Shown here: in pieces, positions 31,557 to 42,084 of the stretch
Layout: each line of letters opens with the position of its first letter
Numbering within the stretch: position 1 is the first letter of the stretch
Assembly: GCA_022478985.1 (NCBI GenBank)
Contig: JAKSZP010014506.1
Span: forward strand, 183,147 to 247,146
Origin: Massospora cicadina
Lineage: Eukaryota; Entomophthoromycota; Entomophthoromycetes; Entomophthorales; Entomophthoraceae
Length of the DNA: 64,000 nucleotides
Direction of reading: 5' to 3'
Position numbers and translations under genes: made by a program
The notes under the pieces: model-generated
Databases searched by the model: none
What the model saw: the letters and a program-made list of their open reading frames with translations, nothing else
Told to the model about the DNA's origin: nothing

Positions 31557-32719
31557 TGTAAAAATTTATTGTTTTAGGTTATTATCAGCAAACTTCCCCA
31601 ATATACTTATTACTGCACAGGTTCAGTTCTTGTGCATTTCATCCACATTATATAAAATATATGATATTATTGGTTGATAATAGTATGACAAATATTATCT
31701 ATAGCTGAGTATGATTCTTATATCTCAGCCCAATGCTCAGCCAGTATTCCCACTGGAAATACTTGCAATGTCTTGATATAGAGATTCATTCCCTCATTCT
31801 GTCCAACCTGATCTTCTCTGAGATTCTCTGGTGACAATCTCTTTGGTCCAACACATAGTCAGCAGCAATCTTTGATTGTTTCTCCTTCTTCTCTAGATCC
31901 CCACTCAGATCTTTACTCTTTTCCTTAAGAGTCTCCCAATTATTGCACACAGTAATAATATCCTTGAGAAGAATAGAACAGTTGAAAGCTGATAATAGTT
32001 TACTCTTGAACTATATACTGGATGAAAACTATAGATTTATATATCTTTAATATTATCTAACTGTTTACTATAACATGTTTTTTACTATGGATGAATTCTA
32101 GGAAATTTATAGTGCTGATTCAGTCATCTAACCCTCAGTTGACACCTCTTCGATGAAACAGCAGCTGCTGCCATTGAATCACCCATCCTCATCTCAGCAG
32201 CGATGGTCTTCCCCATCCTAGCTAGGATTCTAATGTTGTAGTCCCCAATACCTAAACAAAAAGAGTTGAAAAACGTGTCCCTAACGTTTTCCTCTTGATC
32301 CAAGTGAACTAACCATATTTGGCTAGCAACCTGCCTAGTTAATGGGACTTATTACCCATTAAGGCAGGTCACACACAAATGATCAATTCGCTAGTTGCAG
32401 GTGGCATCACTCACCTCGCAACTTACTACTCATTCCCAATCAGTTGGTGATGAAACCTGGTTAATTCCAATTAGTACACCTGATAGTTAATCACTATCAG
32501 ATGCCCCTATTTTGTTGGCAACTCCACCCGACGAGATTTTAGGTATACATCTGGATCAATCCCCAATGGATATGACCAGGTGAATATCCCAAAATCCCCT
32601 GAACATAGTTACTCCAAAATTAAGGTCCACCAATTTCCAATTTGCCTCGCATTAGGGAATTGTCCCATAGAAATTCCTGGTAATCTAGCAGGCTGGGAAT
32701 ATGGGCAAAAATCCCATCA
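31557..32719 (-). repeat. E 5' LTR
   Basis: Minus-strand TGATGGGATTTTTGCCC...AATTTTTACA, partner of 21624-22824. Confidence 0.9.
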
Positions 32720-33160
32720 GCAGGTAAGCCTTTCCAATTGTAGATGTGTCAAATTAACTCCAAGGTCTTTGCTTTCCCAGGATGACCAATGGTGATTCCA
32801 TCATGATGGTCCTAGATGATTTCCAGGCAAAGTAGTCCAGCAGGAACCCATAGGTGCCTTTGATGAACTCATAAGAAAATGCAAATTGGGCAAGGGTCTC
32901 ATGCCAATGAGTCTGCCACTGAGTTAATACATGAAGAGCGCGGTAGTACAGTAAGGCATGGTGATCTGTACTTATCTGGAAAGGTTGGGAAGAGCCATGC
33001 AAGTGATGACATAAATAAGTCAGCGCCTCCACCACTTCTAGTAATTCTTTGTCATAAACAGCTTAGTTTAACTTGGGCAAAGACATTTTTCTCTAAAAAT
33101 ATCCTACTGGATGCTCAATTCCATCTTTACCCACTTGTAATAAGGCAGCCACTATGGTGA
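32720..33160 (-). pseudogene. H RNase H end and first half of integrase zinc finger
   Basis: Minus strand. H-H-D-G-I-T-I-G-H-P-G-K-A-K at about 32765-32806 is the His half of the zinc finger, followed by Y-N-W-K-G-L at the E junction. The ORF at 32754-33035 ends the RNase H with S-T-D-H-H-A-L-L-Y-Y. D-A-S is found near 33160 in another frame. Several stops. Confidence 0.7.
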
Positions 33161-34050
33161 AGTTGGAGGCATCAGTAGAAAAAATGAACTCCTTTTAAGG
33201 ATCAGCATGGCGAAGGACAGACGAGGACAACAGGGTGCACTTTACTGCTTGGAAAGCATCCTCCAAACGGAGGACCACTGAAGCACCTTTACACCGCTAG
33301 CCTTATATAAGGGTGCTGCCACCTCAGAAAGATTGGGTGTGAACTTCTTGAGGAACGTACACGTCCCCAAAAAAACTCCTCAACTCCTTGACTGAAGTGG
33401 GGGTGGGCCATTCAAGAATTGCCTTCGCCTTTTGTGGAGTTATCATATGTCCTTGATCAAACATGACGTTGCCCAGAAAAGTGACCTTAGACTTGAAAAA
33501 TTCAACCTTACTAATCTTTAGTGTAAGCTTGCTGGCTGCCTTTAACCTATCCACCACTTGCTGAAGGTGTAATTCATGGGACTCATGATCAGGGGAAAAC
33601 ACTAATATTATCCATGTAGGCAACCGCGCATACCCCTCAGCAGGTCCGCCAAAGCTGCATCAATATGGCGTTGAAAGATAGCAGGTGCATTCTTAAGCCC
33701 AAAGGGCATGGCCTAAAACCGGAAAATCCCTTTTCTTGTATATAATGCGGTTAACCACTCCTATCCATTCTTAATCCAAATCTGATTGAAAGCATTGAGG
33801 CAATCCAGCTTGGAAAAGACTTTAGCCTTCTCCACATAGCGCACAATCTGAGAATCTAAAGGGATGGGATGGAGATCTGGTACAGTGACGTTGTTGAGGT
33901 TTCATAGTCTATGCATGGGTGTAAGGTACCATCAGCATTCTCTCCAAAGAGAAGTGGGGAACACACAGGTGAGGTTTTCTGAAAAATAGCACCCTTGGCT
34001 AACTGCTCCTTAACCCACACATCTAAGGCCTCTTCCTCTCTTACAGTCAA
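33161..34050 (-). pseudogene. H reverse transcriptase
   Basis: Fragments in order: E-E-A-L-D-V-W-V-K-E-Q-L-A-K-G-A-I (33856-34050) with C-S-P-L-L-F and L-H-P-C-I-D-Y. Then fingers and palm with frameshifts; the catalytic Tyr-x-Asp-Asp is expected near 33610-33620, where the frame is broken. Then H-x-x-H-L-Q-Q-V-V-D-R-L and F-L-G-N-V of the thumb (33324-33623). Heavily degenerate. Confidence 0.75.
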
Positions 34051-34409
34051 TGGGTAAATGGGGGAAGATTATGCACCAGATCAACAGTGAGCTTGAACTT
34101 GCAATCAAACTCTGAATGATCTGGTAATGCGTTAGCTGAAGCCATATCAAACGAAGATTCCAAATCCTCCAAACAGGAAGGTAGGGGAACCTTCACTGAG
34201 GGCTTCAAGAACGTGGAAATCCTGAAAGTGTGAATATTGGGCCAGTGGGGCAAAATGCCCTGGAAATTGGCTTCAGCCAAAGAGACAACCAACTTGTGAC
34301 CATTTTTATAAAGTTAGATATAGGGTATTATCTTTCAAGTTAGTCCTGACATCAAACTTTCGCCACCACTCTACACCCAAAATGATGGGGTACAAGAGTT
34401 TTTAGTAGC
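34051..34409 (-). pseudogene. H protease-RT linker
   Basis: An ORF at 34047-34292 rich in Pro/Leu between protease and RT, with F-K-L-T-V-D-L-V-H-N-L-P-P (the approach to the RT, as in chromoviruses). No catalytic motif. Confidence 0.5.
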
Positions 34410-34787
34410 TTAGAAGTGGTCAGATAAATGGTATTTTCCAAATTGATAATCCACTAACCTTATAACTTTCAGTGTGGGAATACCTTGGGAAGCCTCTCCT
34501 CTAACCATACCACCTGGAACGTAACTCAGCTCAAGGTAGCCAGCTAGGTTTTGGTCCATAAAATTATCAGAGGCTCCAGTATCCACCAAAATAGTGGTGC
34601 TGAATTTCCCTAAAGGGGATGAAAGAGTAGCAGTCATTAGAAAATAACCCAAATGATCTTTATTTAAAGCAGAAAACGCCAGCACTGCACCACCAAACTC
34701 TTCATCTGGCATTAACATGTCTCCCTGGTATGTCCTTAAATCATAAAATGAAGAGGTATAATTGGCCACACTTACTACTGAGGCCAC
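34410..34787 (-). pseudogene. H aspartic protease
   Basis: A 125-codon open segment. T-T-I-L-V-D-T-G-A-S-D-N-F-M-D (about residues 62-78) contains an intact D-T-G-A-S active site typical of chromovirus retropepsins. The downstream flap region includes Y-V-P-G-G. The Gly-rich second block is lost beyond the stop at 34410. The family acts as a dimer. Confidence 0.82.
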
Positions 34788-35405
34788 ATATTACACCATA
34801 TCTTCCACAGTTGCATAAACATTTTCATATTGTAAATGTAGTTCCTTTCAACCTCCTGAGTGCTGTGTATCATGTCAGGGTCAAGCGGGGGTTTCCTTGG
34901 GTAATTTGATACAAAGGAGTGGGTTTTACTTCTGAGCCATAAAAAAGTAAATATGGTTTGGTGGTATATATGGTATTTCCATTATAAAACGCATTTTTAT
35001 ATGCAAACGACCCTATTTTCTTTACTGCAGCGGGTTGTCTGATGTTATCTAAGGCCATTACCCCCAGGTCCACCTTTGAGGATTCTGCTGGTACTGTTCA
35101 AATGTGGTGCTGAAGTGAACCCCATTTATTTAGTTTTGATTTTATTATTTTTGGCGGAAAGTCAGTGAATCTTGAGTTCTGAACTGCAAAGCATCCATAT
35201 TCACCAGGTACAAGCAAGAAGGGTGGGTACTTTACAGTTGGAGATAACAAAAAGAATGCTGGATGCTCCACCCTTTGGGGAAAAAGAAAACAGTGGTAAG
35301 ACCTATCACAGCTGACGCTAACAGATGGCGCACACCATTTGTGCTTTGTGAAAGACCCACACAGAAAAAATTCATGCAAATAAAAGAAAATGGTTGGTCA
35401 ACTAA
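34788..35405 (-). pseudogene. H gag remnant
   Basis: Minus strand, with V-M-A-L-D-N-I-R-Q-P and N-A-F-Y-N-G-N (34870-35073). The same segment recurs in G2 as V-M-A-L-D-N-G-E-Q and N-A-L-Y-N-E-N (about 61850-61950). The stretch 35195-35240 (F-L-L-V-P-G-E-Y) recurs at 63930-63980 at the window end. No CCHC was found. Assigned to gag by position and by this parallel. Confidence 0.6.
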
Positions 35406-36832
35406 AGTAAGGAAAGTGTCTATAGCTCTCCTGTTCCAATGTGGTAGTGCATGGTGCACAGGGCCAAATCCAGGGAACTAGCCATTAATACAAAAGTTAC
35501 TGAAACCCAGCAGAGGGTACTTAAGCAATAATAACTTAGATTGAGGAGGGTTATCATTAGAGGGAATAACCAAACAGGAGCAATGCGTTGCACAGAGTGG
35601 TAAAGTATAGGCGTCCTAAGTTGGAGGGAACCTTGGCAGCCCAATGGTGCATGGATGGATAGTTTTATCATAGTTAAAATTAAAAGATTAATTTAGTGTG
35701 AGATCTCTGTGAAGAGGTCCAAGCACATGATTGTCCAAGATAACATAGATATAAAAATGGTGTACTATCAAAGGGGTTTATTATAAGGGAAGTCAACCAA
35801 TGGGAGAGATTGGTCTCAACATGAGGAATTTAAGGGATTTGGAAAAACAATCAATTGAAGGAAGTGGGTGTCAGGTTTCCCCAAGATGTGCTCGCTGATG
35901 CTGATGCAGGTGAACCCAACAAGTAGGCTGACTGCAAGGGGCTGGCGTCAGCCAAGAGGACAGGGGTGGCTCCAGACATGACAATGGATAAGACTCCATT
36001 CATTTTGATAAATTAAACTTAATAAAATATAAGATAAAATAAATATTATGAATTGAAGTGTTTTATTAGGATAATATTTAGGGATATTTATAGGGTATTT
36101 GAGGACACATGCCCCAAGGATCATCGTGGCCCCATCCAAGTAGGGTTTCTCCTAGCCTTCTGGATTGCCCATTGTTTTGATCCTTACTCAGATCTCACCG
36201 CCCTTGTGACCAGGTCAAGTGATATCCCAGGTCACATGTCCTAAGAGAAGGGAATGTACCATTTCCTCAAATTTGGGGTAATTTATACCAAGCCCTGAAT
36301 TTGGTATACTTGTAGATTTGACTCTTGTTTTCAAATCTAATAATCCATTTAGGATTTACACCTCTTGAAGGGGGATGTTGATCCTTCCTCTGGACAAGGC
36401 TTACACCTAACCCAGGGAAAATCCTGACAGTGGGTCTAAGCTAAGGCGCACCAATAGGCACATGCTTCCATCAGGCAATACACTGTACTTGGTAATTGAC
36501 CCAAACTCAGGTAATTGATTGTAGAAGCAGCTGACCCAAGATGGAAATTTCAAAAACTGAATGGGTTTTGAGACCCCGTTCACCTAAAAACCAAAGTGAA
36601 CCATTTTTGTTTACTGCAAAGCTAGTTTGTTTTAACGCCCCTGCTGTTATACAGAGCTGAACTTCTCTTGCATCCTTAGGACCAACCTGGGCATACTTCA
36701 CCTTAACTCAGCGTTGATCTATGGCATGCTTGAGGTCAGGGAGGCCTGCCAACTTTACCTTATTGGCCTCCTGACATGCTGCTTTGACTTTAACGTTAGT
36801 CCCAATTATGATGTCATTTTCCAACCATGAAA
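35406..36832 (-). repeat. H 5' LTR, interrupted by a solo LTR
   Basis: Aligns with 19506-20367 on both sides of the insertion at 35869-36429. Its outer end reads AA where the partner has CA. Confidence 0.85.
35869..36429 (+). mobile_element. Solo LTR in the H 5' LTR
   Basis: 561 bp, TGTCAGGTTTCCCC...AAATCCTGACA, with imperfect inverted ends and a perfect 5-bp duplication GTGGG at 35864-35868 and 36430-36434. The H 3' LTR is uninterrupted here. Orientation is not certain because the ends are near-palindromic. ORFs 35948-36139 and 36053-36244 inside it are not genes. Confidence 0.88.
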
Positions 36833-36837
36833 AGATT

Positions 36838-37234
36838 GTGACGATGAGATGGTTACTAGCTCTGATGCGGGTACCTCCTACTCCCTGGATCTTATCACAT
36901 TGGGGGAGCTCATGTGGATACAACAAGCCTAATTAACCTTACATATGAAAGCACAGAAAGTATCACCATACATGCCACTTTGGGCTAAAGTTAATGATTG
37001 GACTAAATTAAAAGCACAACAACTTTTAAAAACTATATTTGGACTGAGCTGGATACTCTGAGCAAAAACATTGAAGACCTAATCAGGCTTAACAATGTTG
37101 TTATAATGGCTGATTTGCATACCTTGACTAACATGAAGAAGACAACACATGTTAACAGAGAAGTTAGAGCTGATTTTATATACAACTGTGTCTACTTAAA
37201 GTTTATAAAAAGGTTCAAGATCTTGGCCAATTAA
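36838..37234 (+). pseudogene. A gag, main fragment
   Basis: Continues the gag frame as acidic, Ser/Thr-rich sequence (D-D-E-M-V-T-S-S-D-A-G-T), then a helical region with L-W-A-K-V-N-D-W-T-K-L-K-A-Q-Q-L-L. A TAA at about 36930 interrupts it. After about 37052 a one-base shift leads to E-L-D-T-L-S-K-N-I-E-D-L-I-R-L-N-N, ending at 37232-37234. The two Trp and the helix spacing are Gag-like, but I do not recognise the family and see no CCHC knuckle. The protein is short (about 140 residues). Confidence 0.55.
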
Positions 37235-37503
37235 AAATATATATAATATTAGCATTACAATATAAAATAAAATATATTAAATAGAATAAAATAAGAAAAG
37301 AAAAAATAAAAATATTAAAAAGTATATAAACTAAAATTACAAAAAAATATTAACCTATTTAATACTTTAGTTTGCACTTGAGGATGTGGAAAGGATCCAA
37401 CTCTAGACTTGTCAGAAGTTTGTGCCAAAATTAACAATTGGTGAAGATCAATGAAGGCTAATCAGAAACCTTAGGGCTTATGTTTGAGTCAAGTGGGGGA
37501 AAA
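37235..37503 (+). other. A 3' untranslated part and polypurine tract
   Basis: AT-rich, no frame. Ends with AAGTGGGGGAAAA (about 37491-37503), the polypurine tract directly before the LTR. Confidence 0.65.
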
Positions 37504-39608
37504 TGGTAGATTCTGGTGGTTGACCCAAAAATAAGCCCTTCAGCAACCAACAAATTGGTCCAATCTTCATCCTAATTCTTGAGATAATACTCTAATTCTC
37601 AACTTAAAGCCTATTTCAACTACATGGCTTAGGCTGACTATATCAACATTAATTCAAATGAAAATATTCTATCAAAAGCTTGGTCCAAATACACTTGCAG
37701 ATTCAGGCCAATTGTCACTGCACCAAAGCTCACCAATTAGTCCCAACTAATTGGGACCAGTATTATTAATTAGCAAAAAAAATTGTTTAAAAATTGATCT
37801 AAGATAATGTCTACTAATCCTATAGACAAGTAGATGTTACAACATAATTAATTTCTTGCCCTAGGACAAAAATTTGTATGTTGATCTTAATAATTGGGGG
37901 GTTAGATTGGTGTATCCCCCTTTAGGTTGGGACCACCTAGTGCAAAAAAAGATCTTCATAATTGGCATGATAGTACTTGCACATAGACTGCCCAAATGGG
38001 AGTACCTAGTGCTATTAAGAGGGCCAGTTGACATCCCAATTAGGTAGGTGTTTCTGTCAGCTATATGACAAAAACACAAATTGAGCTGGTTCTAAGAATA
38101 ATTTCCCACCTATGGCAAATTTTGTATGCCAATCCTCATAATTAGCATGATAGCACTTGCACATGGACCACCTAAATGGGAGTTCCTAGTCCTATTAAGA
38201 GAGGCCTACCAACATCCCAATTAGAGGTGCATCATTTTATTCAATTGATGCCAAAATTTCACAGAAAATCTATTTCATCAGCAATATGACAAAACTCAAA
38301 TTGAGGGAAGTCTAGAACAATTTTACACATTCTTATTGTTGTAACAAATGGGGCTCCCAAGGCCCAGCCCGCCGCCAGCCCTTAACCACCACCCCCATAT
38401 GTGGCTGTACCAACTCCATATGGTCCTGTCCAAATGGATGGCCTTGACAGGCATCCAGGCTGAGGTGTGGTGCACCAGTCTCTGTTGCCATGGGCCCCCA
38501 GGCTGAGGTGCATCCCTATGGTCTCTGTCACCTCAGGGTTATCTGGCCGAGGTGTGGTCATCCAGCCTCTGTCACCTCAGGCCACTCTGGCTCCTTCCCC
38601 TCTCACCAGGGCAAGGCCGCTCTCAAGAGAATCCTGGCGCATCCACCCCCTTCCCTCTCCTCCTCATCGCACTGCCATCTGCACCCCCAATCCTTGCTTA
38701 AATAAATAAAATTAAATAAATGGATCCAGCAAATTGCAGCCTTTATTGAGAATAGATTCAAAGTCAGAATAGAATTCCAAAGTGAGGTCTGATGGGCTGA
38801 CCTCACTTTGATATACTTTTTATTTAAATAGGCTAAATAAATTGGATGTAATGAGGGGCACAAAAGCCTCCAGAATTGATGGCATCCAGGCAACTCAATG
38901 GAGAATTGGAGGGGAACCTCAGAACGGACAACCAATCAAATAAATAATTTTATTTAATTTAATTTATTCCATTATTGACCCAAATAGGAAAATCCTACTT
39001 GGAATAATGGAATTGCAACTATCAATGCATACAAATCTCATAATTCCCAACTTTATGAGATTTATGTATGATTGTCAATTGTTACAATTGTGATTTTTGT
39101 CCCTAAAATTCTCCCAATTTTGGGAGTATTTTGCCACCAATAAATCTATTAATAGATCTCAGTTATATCAGTTCAAGGGCTGAACAGAGTTGGAAAATAA
39201 TCTGTTGAGATTGCATGCTCAAATGTTGCCAGGAGATGACCTAGAGATATAAATACTGGCGCCTGGCCTAATGACTAATTATCAAAATTAGTCTTTATAA
39301 AAGACTAATTTACTTATTCTTCTTTCTGATTTTTGTCTAAAGTCTATTTTGGAGAGTGTCAGCATGCTGTATTATTAGAATCCACAGTTTTTACCTTTGC
39401 CTGCCTTGGGAGAAGTCCCCAAGTATGAAGGGAAAATTGGGCCCAAAGTTGACCAGAAGAGTCAGGGCTATTTAAATATGCCTAGTGAGCTTCCAAATGA
39501 TCAAAATACCATAAGACACTGGCAAAATTGAGGATTATTTGGCTGAACTTCATCCCAATTAAGCATGTAGGATATATTTATCATGTGAGCAATCTGCAGA
39601 ATTTAACA
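37504..39608 (+). repeat. A 3' LTR, interrupted by a solo LTR
   Basis: Starts TGGTAGATTC, ends AATTTAACA. It matches the 5' LTR along its length, including the 180-bp U3 repeat, except for an inserted 747-bp solo LTR at 38340-39086. Confidence 0.88.
38340..39086 (+). mobile_element. Solo LTR (unrelated family) in the A 3' LTR
   Basis: Begins TGTAACAAATGGGG and ends CAATTGTTACA, with a perfect 5-bp duplication ATTGT at 38335-38339 and 39087-39091. The A 5' LTR lacks it at the same point. Its central part is GC-rich, with unusual (CTC)-rich sequence at about 38600-38700; open stretches there (38467-38709 on plus, 38603-38935 on minus) are not genes. The TGTAACAAA start resembles F-family LTRs. 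Formed by LTR-LTR recombination. Confidence 0.88.
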
Positions 39609-40009
39609 CCATCAGCCATAGAACATATATTATGTCAAAAAACATACATACAGGTTGAATTGAGAACCTTCTCCTTTTTCAAAGTCAGTTAAAAATAGAC
39701 TGGAAGTGATGAATTTCAGTTTTAGGCTAATACATCATTGGATAAACTTAATTCTGGCCTTAAAGAAGTGATAGCTTCAAATTAACTTTTGACATGTAAC
39801 ATCCTATAGCTGGGGAGTATATTTAAAATCCTGATAAGTATGAGATCATAGCGTGACAAACATAATTTTTATAGATACCCATTCTTTGTATAATTTGACC
39901 ACTAAAATCAACTCAAAATATGATATAATGAATTATTGTAGATGGTGATCAGTAACTTTTAGCATATATTGACAATAAAATCAACTAGATTTAATAAAAT
40001 AAAACATTG
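39609..40009 (+). repeat. Blocks U and T in plus orientation, right target of A
   Basis: Continues the sequence broken at 18138, then gives block-U words (TTGGATAAACTTAATTCTGG, GTGATAGCTTCAAATTAAC) and one or two 72-bp type units ending at the F-family solo LTR. Orientation is opposite to 16105-18138. Confidence 0.6.
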
Positions 40010-40996
40010 TGTAACAAACTGAGTTCGTAATTGTTACATTTCTACTTGGGTTCATATTTTCAAATCTGAAAAAATTGTTTAAATAAAAGCTTATTATTTT
40101 GGTTGGTTTTGGGCCTGAGTTGTGACTCTCCCAAAATTCTAAACTTGTATGAGCCCAATCAATGATTCAGGTGAGGTCTCCAAAGGGCAGCCATAATAAA
40201 ATAGAAAATAGTAAATGTTTTAAAAATGTTTTCATTTTGCAAAATTCACACTTTTCAGAATTTTTAATAGAATACTATATTTTCATTGAAGATACATAAA
40301 TGTGCCAAATTACAAAGCTTTAGCTAGCCTGAAAGGTAAACTTGAAGCTTTCAAATCAACTGAATATCAAACTTCTCAGCTGTAACTATAAACCAACTAC
40401 CATCAAAAATATATAGTATTTTCTTTTGATAAATATAAAACTTTATTTTGAACATGAAAATTAAATCTTTTGATGCATTATTGTATCATCATCCTAGACC
40501 AACATCTGTGCAAAGCTTTAGAATTTTTTTATCAGAAATAATTGTCTACAATAGCGCTTTTAAGATTTGATAACAGACAGATGTGACAGTGAGTTAAAGA
40601 ATAGTGTGTAAAAAATTGTGCCTGCCAATTCTGAAGATTACTTTAGAATCTTGTCCCTAACTTTCTCCCCTGGGGAGCATTCTCAGTTGCTCCCTAGACA
40701 AGCTCTGTACAGTGGGCCCTTTTTATCTCCTGAATGAAAACTAAAGATTGTTTCAGAGTTTGCTTACCTTGCTTACCTTATGGTTTTTTGAGCATGTGGC
40801 TTTAAGTAGTTTTCATGTGGTTGGGTTAATACTAGCCATAAATCAGTTTTGCATAACCAACATAATGTGGGAATATTTTGGTGCTGTCAATGCACCAAAC
40901 CTGTCCCCTACTTGATGTTAGTCTGCTTTGGTGCTGTTGGTGTATCAAAGCATTATTTATTTTATGGCATCAGAACTTGGATTTCTGACTGTTGCA
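40010..40996 (+). mobile_element. Solo LTR of the F family, itself interrupted
   Basis: Begins TGTAACAAACTGAG, ends GACTGTTGCA. Flanks CATTG (40005-40009) and CATTT (40997-41001) match at four of five bases. It aligns with the reverse complements of the F LTRs at both ends: left part to about 40204, right part from about 40632. The inserted 430 bp has an end (CAGACAGATGTGACAGTGAG) shared with the Helitron-like element at 43377. Confidence 0.65.
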
Positions 40997-40998
40997 CA

Positions 40999-41400
40999 TT
41001 TTAGATGGCAATCAGTAATTTAGCATAGATAACCTATAAAATCAGCTAAATTTAATAAAATGAATTATTGATATATTTGTTTATAAGATACTATATATTA
41101 TATATACAATATTTTTTATTTTTATATAGAAATAGTAAGGTTTTAAAAAATATATAAAGACAGTGATTTTTATTAGAAAATAGGAAAAAAATAAACACTA
41201 ATAAAAATACACTAATTTTTGGGAAAAAAGAACTGCCCTTATTTTTTGCAAAAAAGATTTTTCTTCAAAAATTGTGAAAAAGAACCTCTTTTAAAAAGGT
41301 GCTAAAAATTATGAAATAAAAAAGAAATTATGAATACTATTAAAACCCTTTTTGAAGTTGATGCCATATTCTAACCTGACTTATAGAATTGTGCTCACAA
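40999..41400 (+). repeat. Blocks T and K in plus orientation
   Basis: A 72-bp type unit at about 40999-41080, then AT-rich sequence, then block K at about 41215-41370 (GGGAAAAAAGAAC, ATGAAATAAAAAAG, AACCCTTTTTGAAGTTG). Confidence 0.6.
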
Positions 41401-41499
41401 ATAAAAATTAGATCACATATTGGATTAGATAAAGTATAAACTATAAGTAACTTAGAATATACAGTGCTGAGTAATTATTATATAAACAGGTATTATAAT

Positions 41500-41632
41500 T
41501 CAGCTTAAAATTGGTGCTGACTTTAAAAGAGGTTTTATTAAGTACTCACATTTTCTTGATTGTTTCATATTTTTTAGTGCCTTTTTAAAGGAGGTTCTTT
41601 TTTTCCAAAAAAATTGTCCCTTAATCCTGTTA
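41500..41632 (-). repeat. Block K, inverted copy
   Basis: Reverse complement of block K, 130 bp after the plus-oriented copy, giving an imperfect palindrome. The ORF 41500-41712 is an artefact of this repeat. Confidence 0.55.
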
Positions 41633-41803
41633 GTAGGTCTCTGCTTTAAGTTGACCTGTTTTAATATGAAATTAAAGTCAACTTGAGATTTATATATCAA
41701 TATTCTTCCCAATGAAGCTCAAATTTTGGTAAATTATAATGCTTTTGAACCTTTGATGTGGAGCTGTTTAAATATAGAAATTATGTTTTTACTTTTCTAA
41801 ATT

Positions 41804-41934
41804 AAGAGGGGTGGTTAGCCAAGCGGGTAAAACTGTTTCCACCCCTAGTGCAGGTTTCGAGTTTGGAATCTGTACTGGCTAGAAAACGTTCTCGGTGTGG
41901 TATATTTGTCCCAAGGTCAACCCACCTCAAATAA
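41804..41934 (+). mobile_element. SINE 2, tRNA-derived
   Basis: 131 bp flanked by a perfect 16-bp duplication TTTACTTTTCTAAATT (41788-41803 and 41935-41950). The head GTGGTTAGCCAAGCGGGTAA contains a good A box (TAGCCAAGCGGG). CAGGTTTCGAGTTTGGA is a B box with one extra base. The tail GGTGTGGTAT...CCAAGGTCAACCCACCTCAAATAA matches the tail of SINE 1 although head and body differ. It is not a functional tRNA: no cloverleaf closes and there is no CCA-adjacent acceptor match. Confidence 0.85.
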
Positions 41935-42084
41935 TTTACTTTTCTAAATTGATCACTAAATTTATATTTTATCAAAAAGCCTACCCTAAAGATTATACAT
42001 AAAAAGTATTTTTTAGAAATAATGGTTTAACTGCTTATATACCTAAAAGTTAAATGGAGTTTAGAATCAACTTTTTTAGCATTA

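Larger units (their letters stand above)
21624..32719 (-). mobile_element. E: Ty3/Gypsy retrotransposon inside H
   Basis: LTRs at 31557-32719 (5', 1163 bp) and 21624-22824 (3', 1201 bp). The flanks ACAGG (21619-21623) and GCAGG (32720-32724) form a duplication with one mismatch. Primer-binding site and polypurine tract are present. Pol lies at about 27700-30440. Gag is nearly unreadable and no protease was found. Between pol and the 3' LTR lie an antisense reading frame and the nested element F. It splits the integrase zinc finger of H. Confidence 0.88.
19506..36832 (-). mobile_element. H: chromovirus (Ty3/Gypsy with chromodomain) inside A
   Basis: LTRs at 35406-36832 (5') and 19506-20367 (3'), perfect 5-bp duplication AGATT at 19501-19505 and 36833-36837. 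Minus-strand order is gag, protease, RT, RNase H, integrase, chromodomain. Interrupted by E (21624-32719) within the integrase zinc finger and by a solo LTR in its own 5' LTR. No TGG-type primer-binding site is visible next to the 5' LTR; some chromoviruses self-prime, but I did not demonstrate that here. All genes are degenerate. Confidence 0.9.
18139..39608 (+). mobile_element. A: gag-only LTR retrotransposon, split by H
   Basis: 5' LTR 18139-19423, primer-binding site at 19426, gag start at 19460, polypurine tract at 37491-37503, 3' LTR 37504-39608 (about 1.35 kb after subtracting a solo LTR). Without insertions the internal part is only about 0.75 kb and encodes a Gag-like protein but no pol, so the element is non-autonomous of the TR-GAG type. 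The flanks (CCCAT left, ACCAT right) fit a 5-bp duplication with one mismatch. They also rejoin into one block-U sequence, which confirms the boundaries. Confidence 0.85.

Noticed and set aside
38467..38935. Overlapping Pro/Ser-rich ORFs on both strands
   Set aside because: They lie inside a solo LTR with exact borders and result from its GC-rich composition.
41808..41880. A functional tRNA gene
   Set aside because: A and B box words are present, but the B box has an extra base, no acceptor stem closes, and the unit has SINE-type target duplications and tail.
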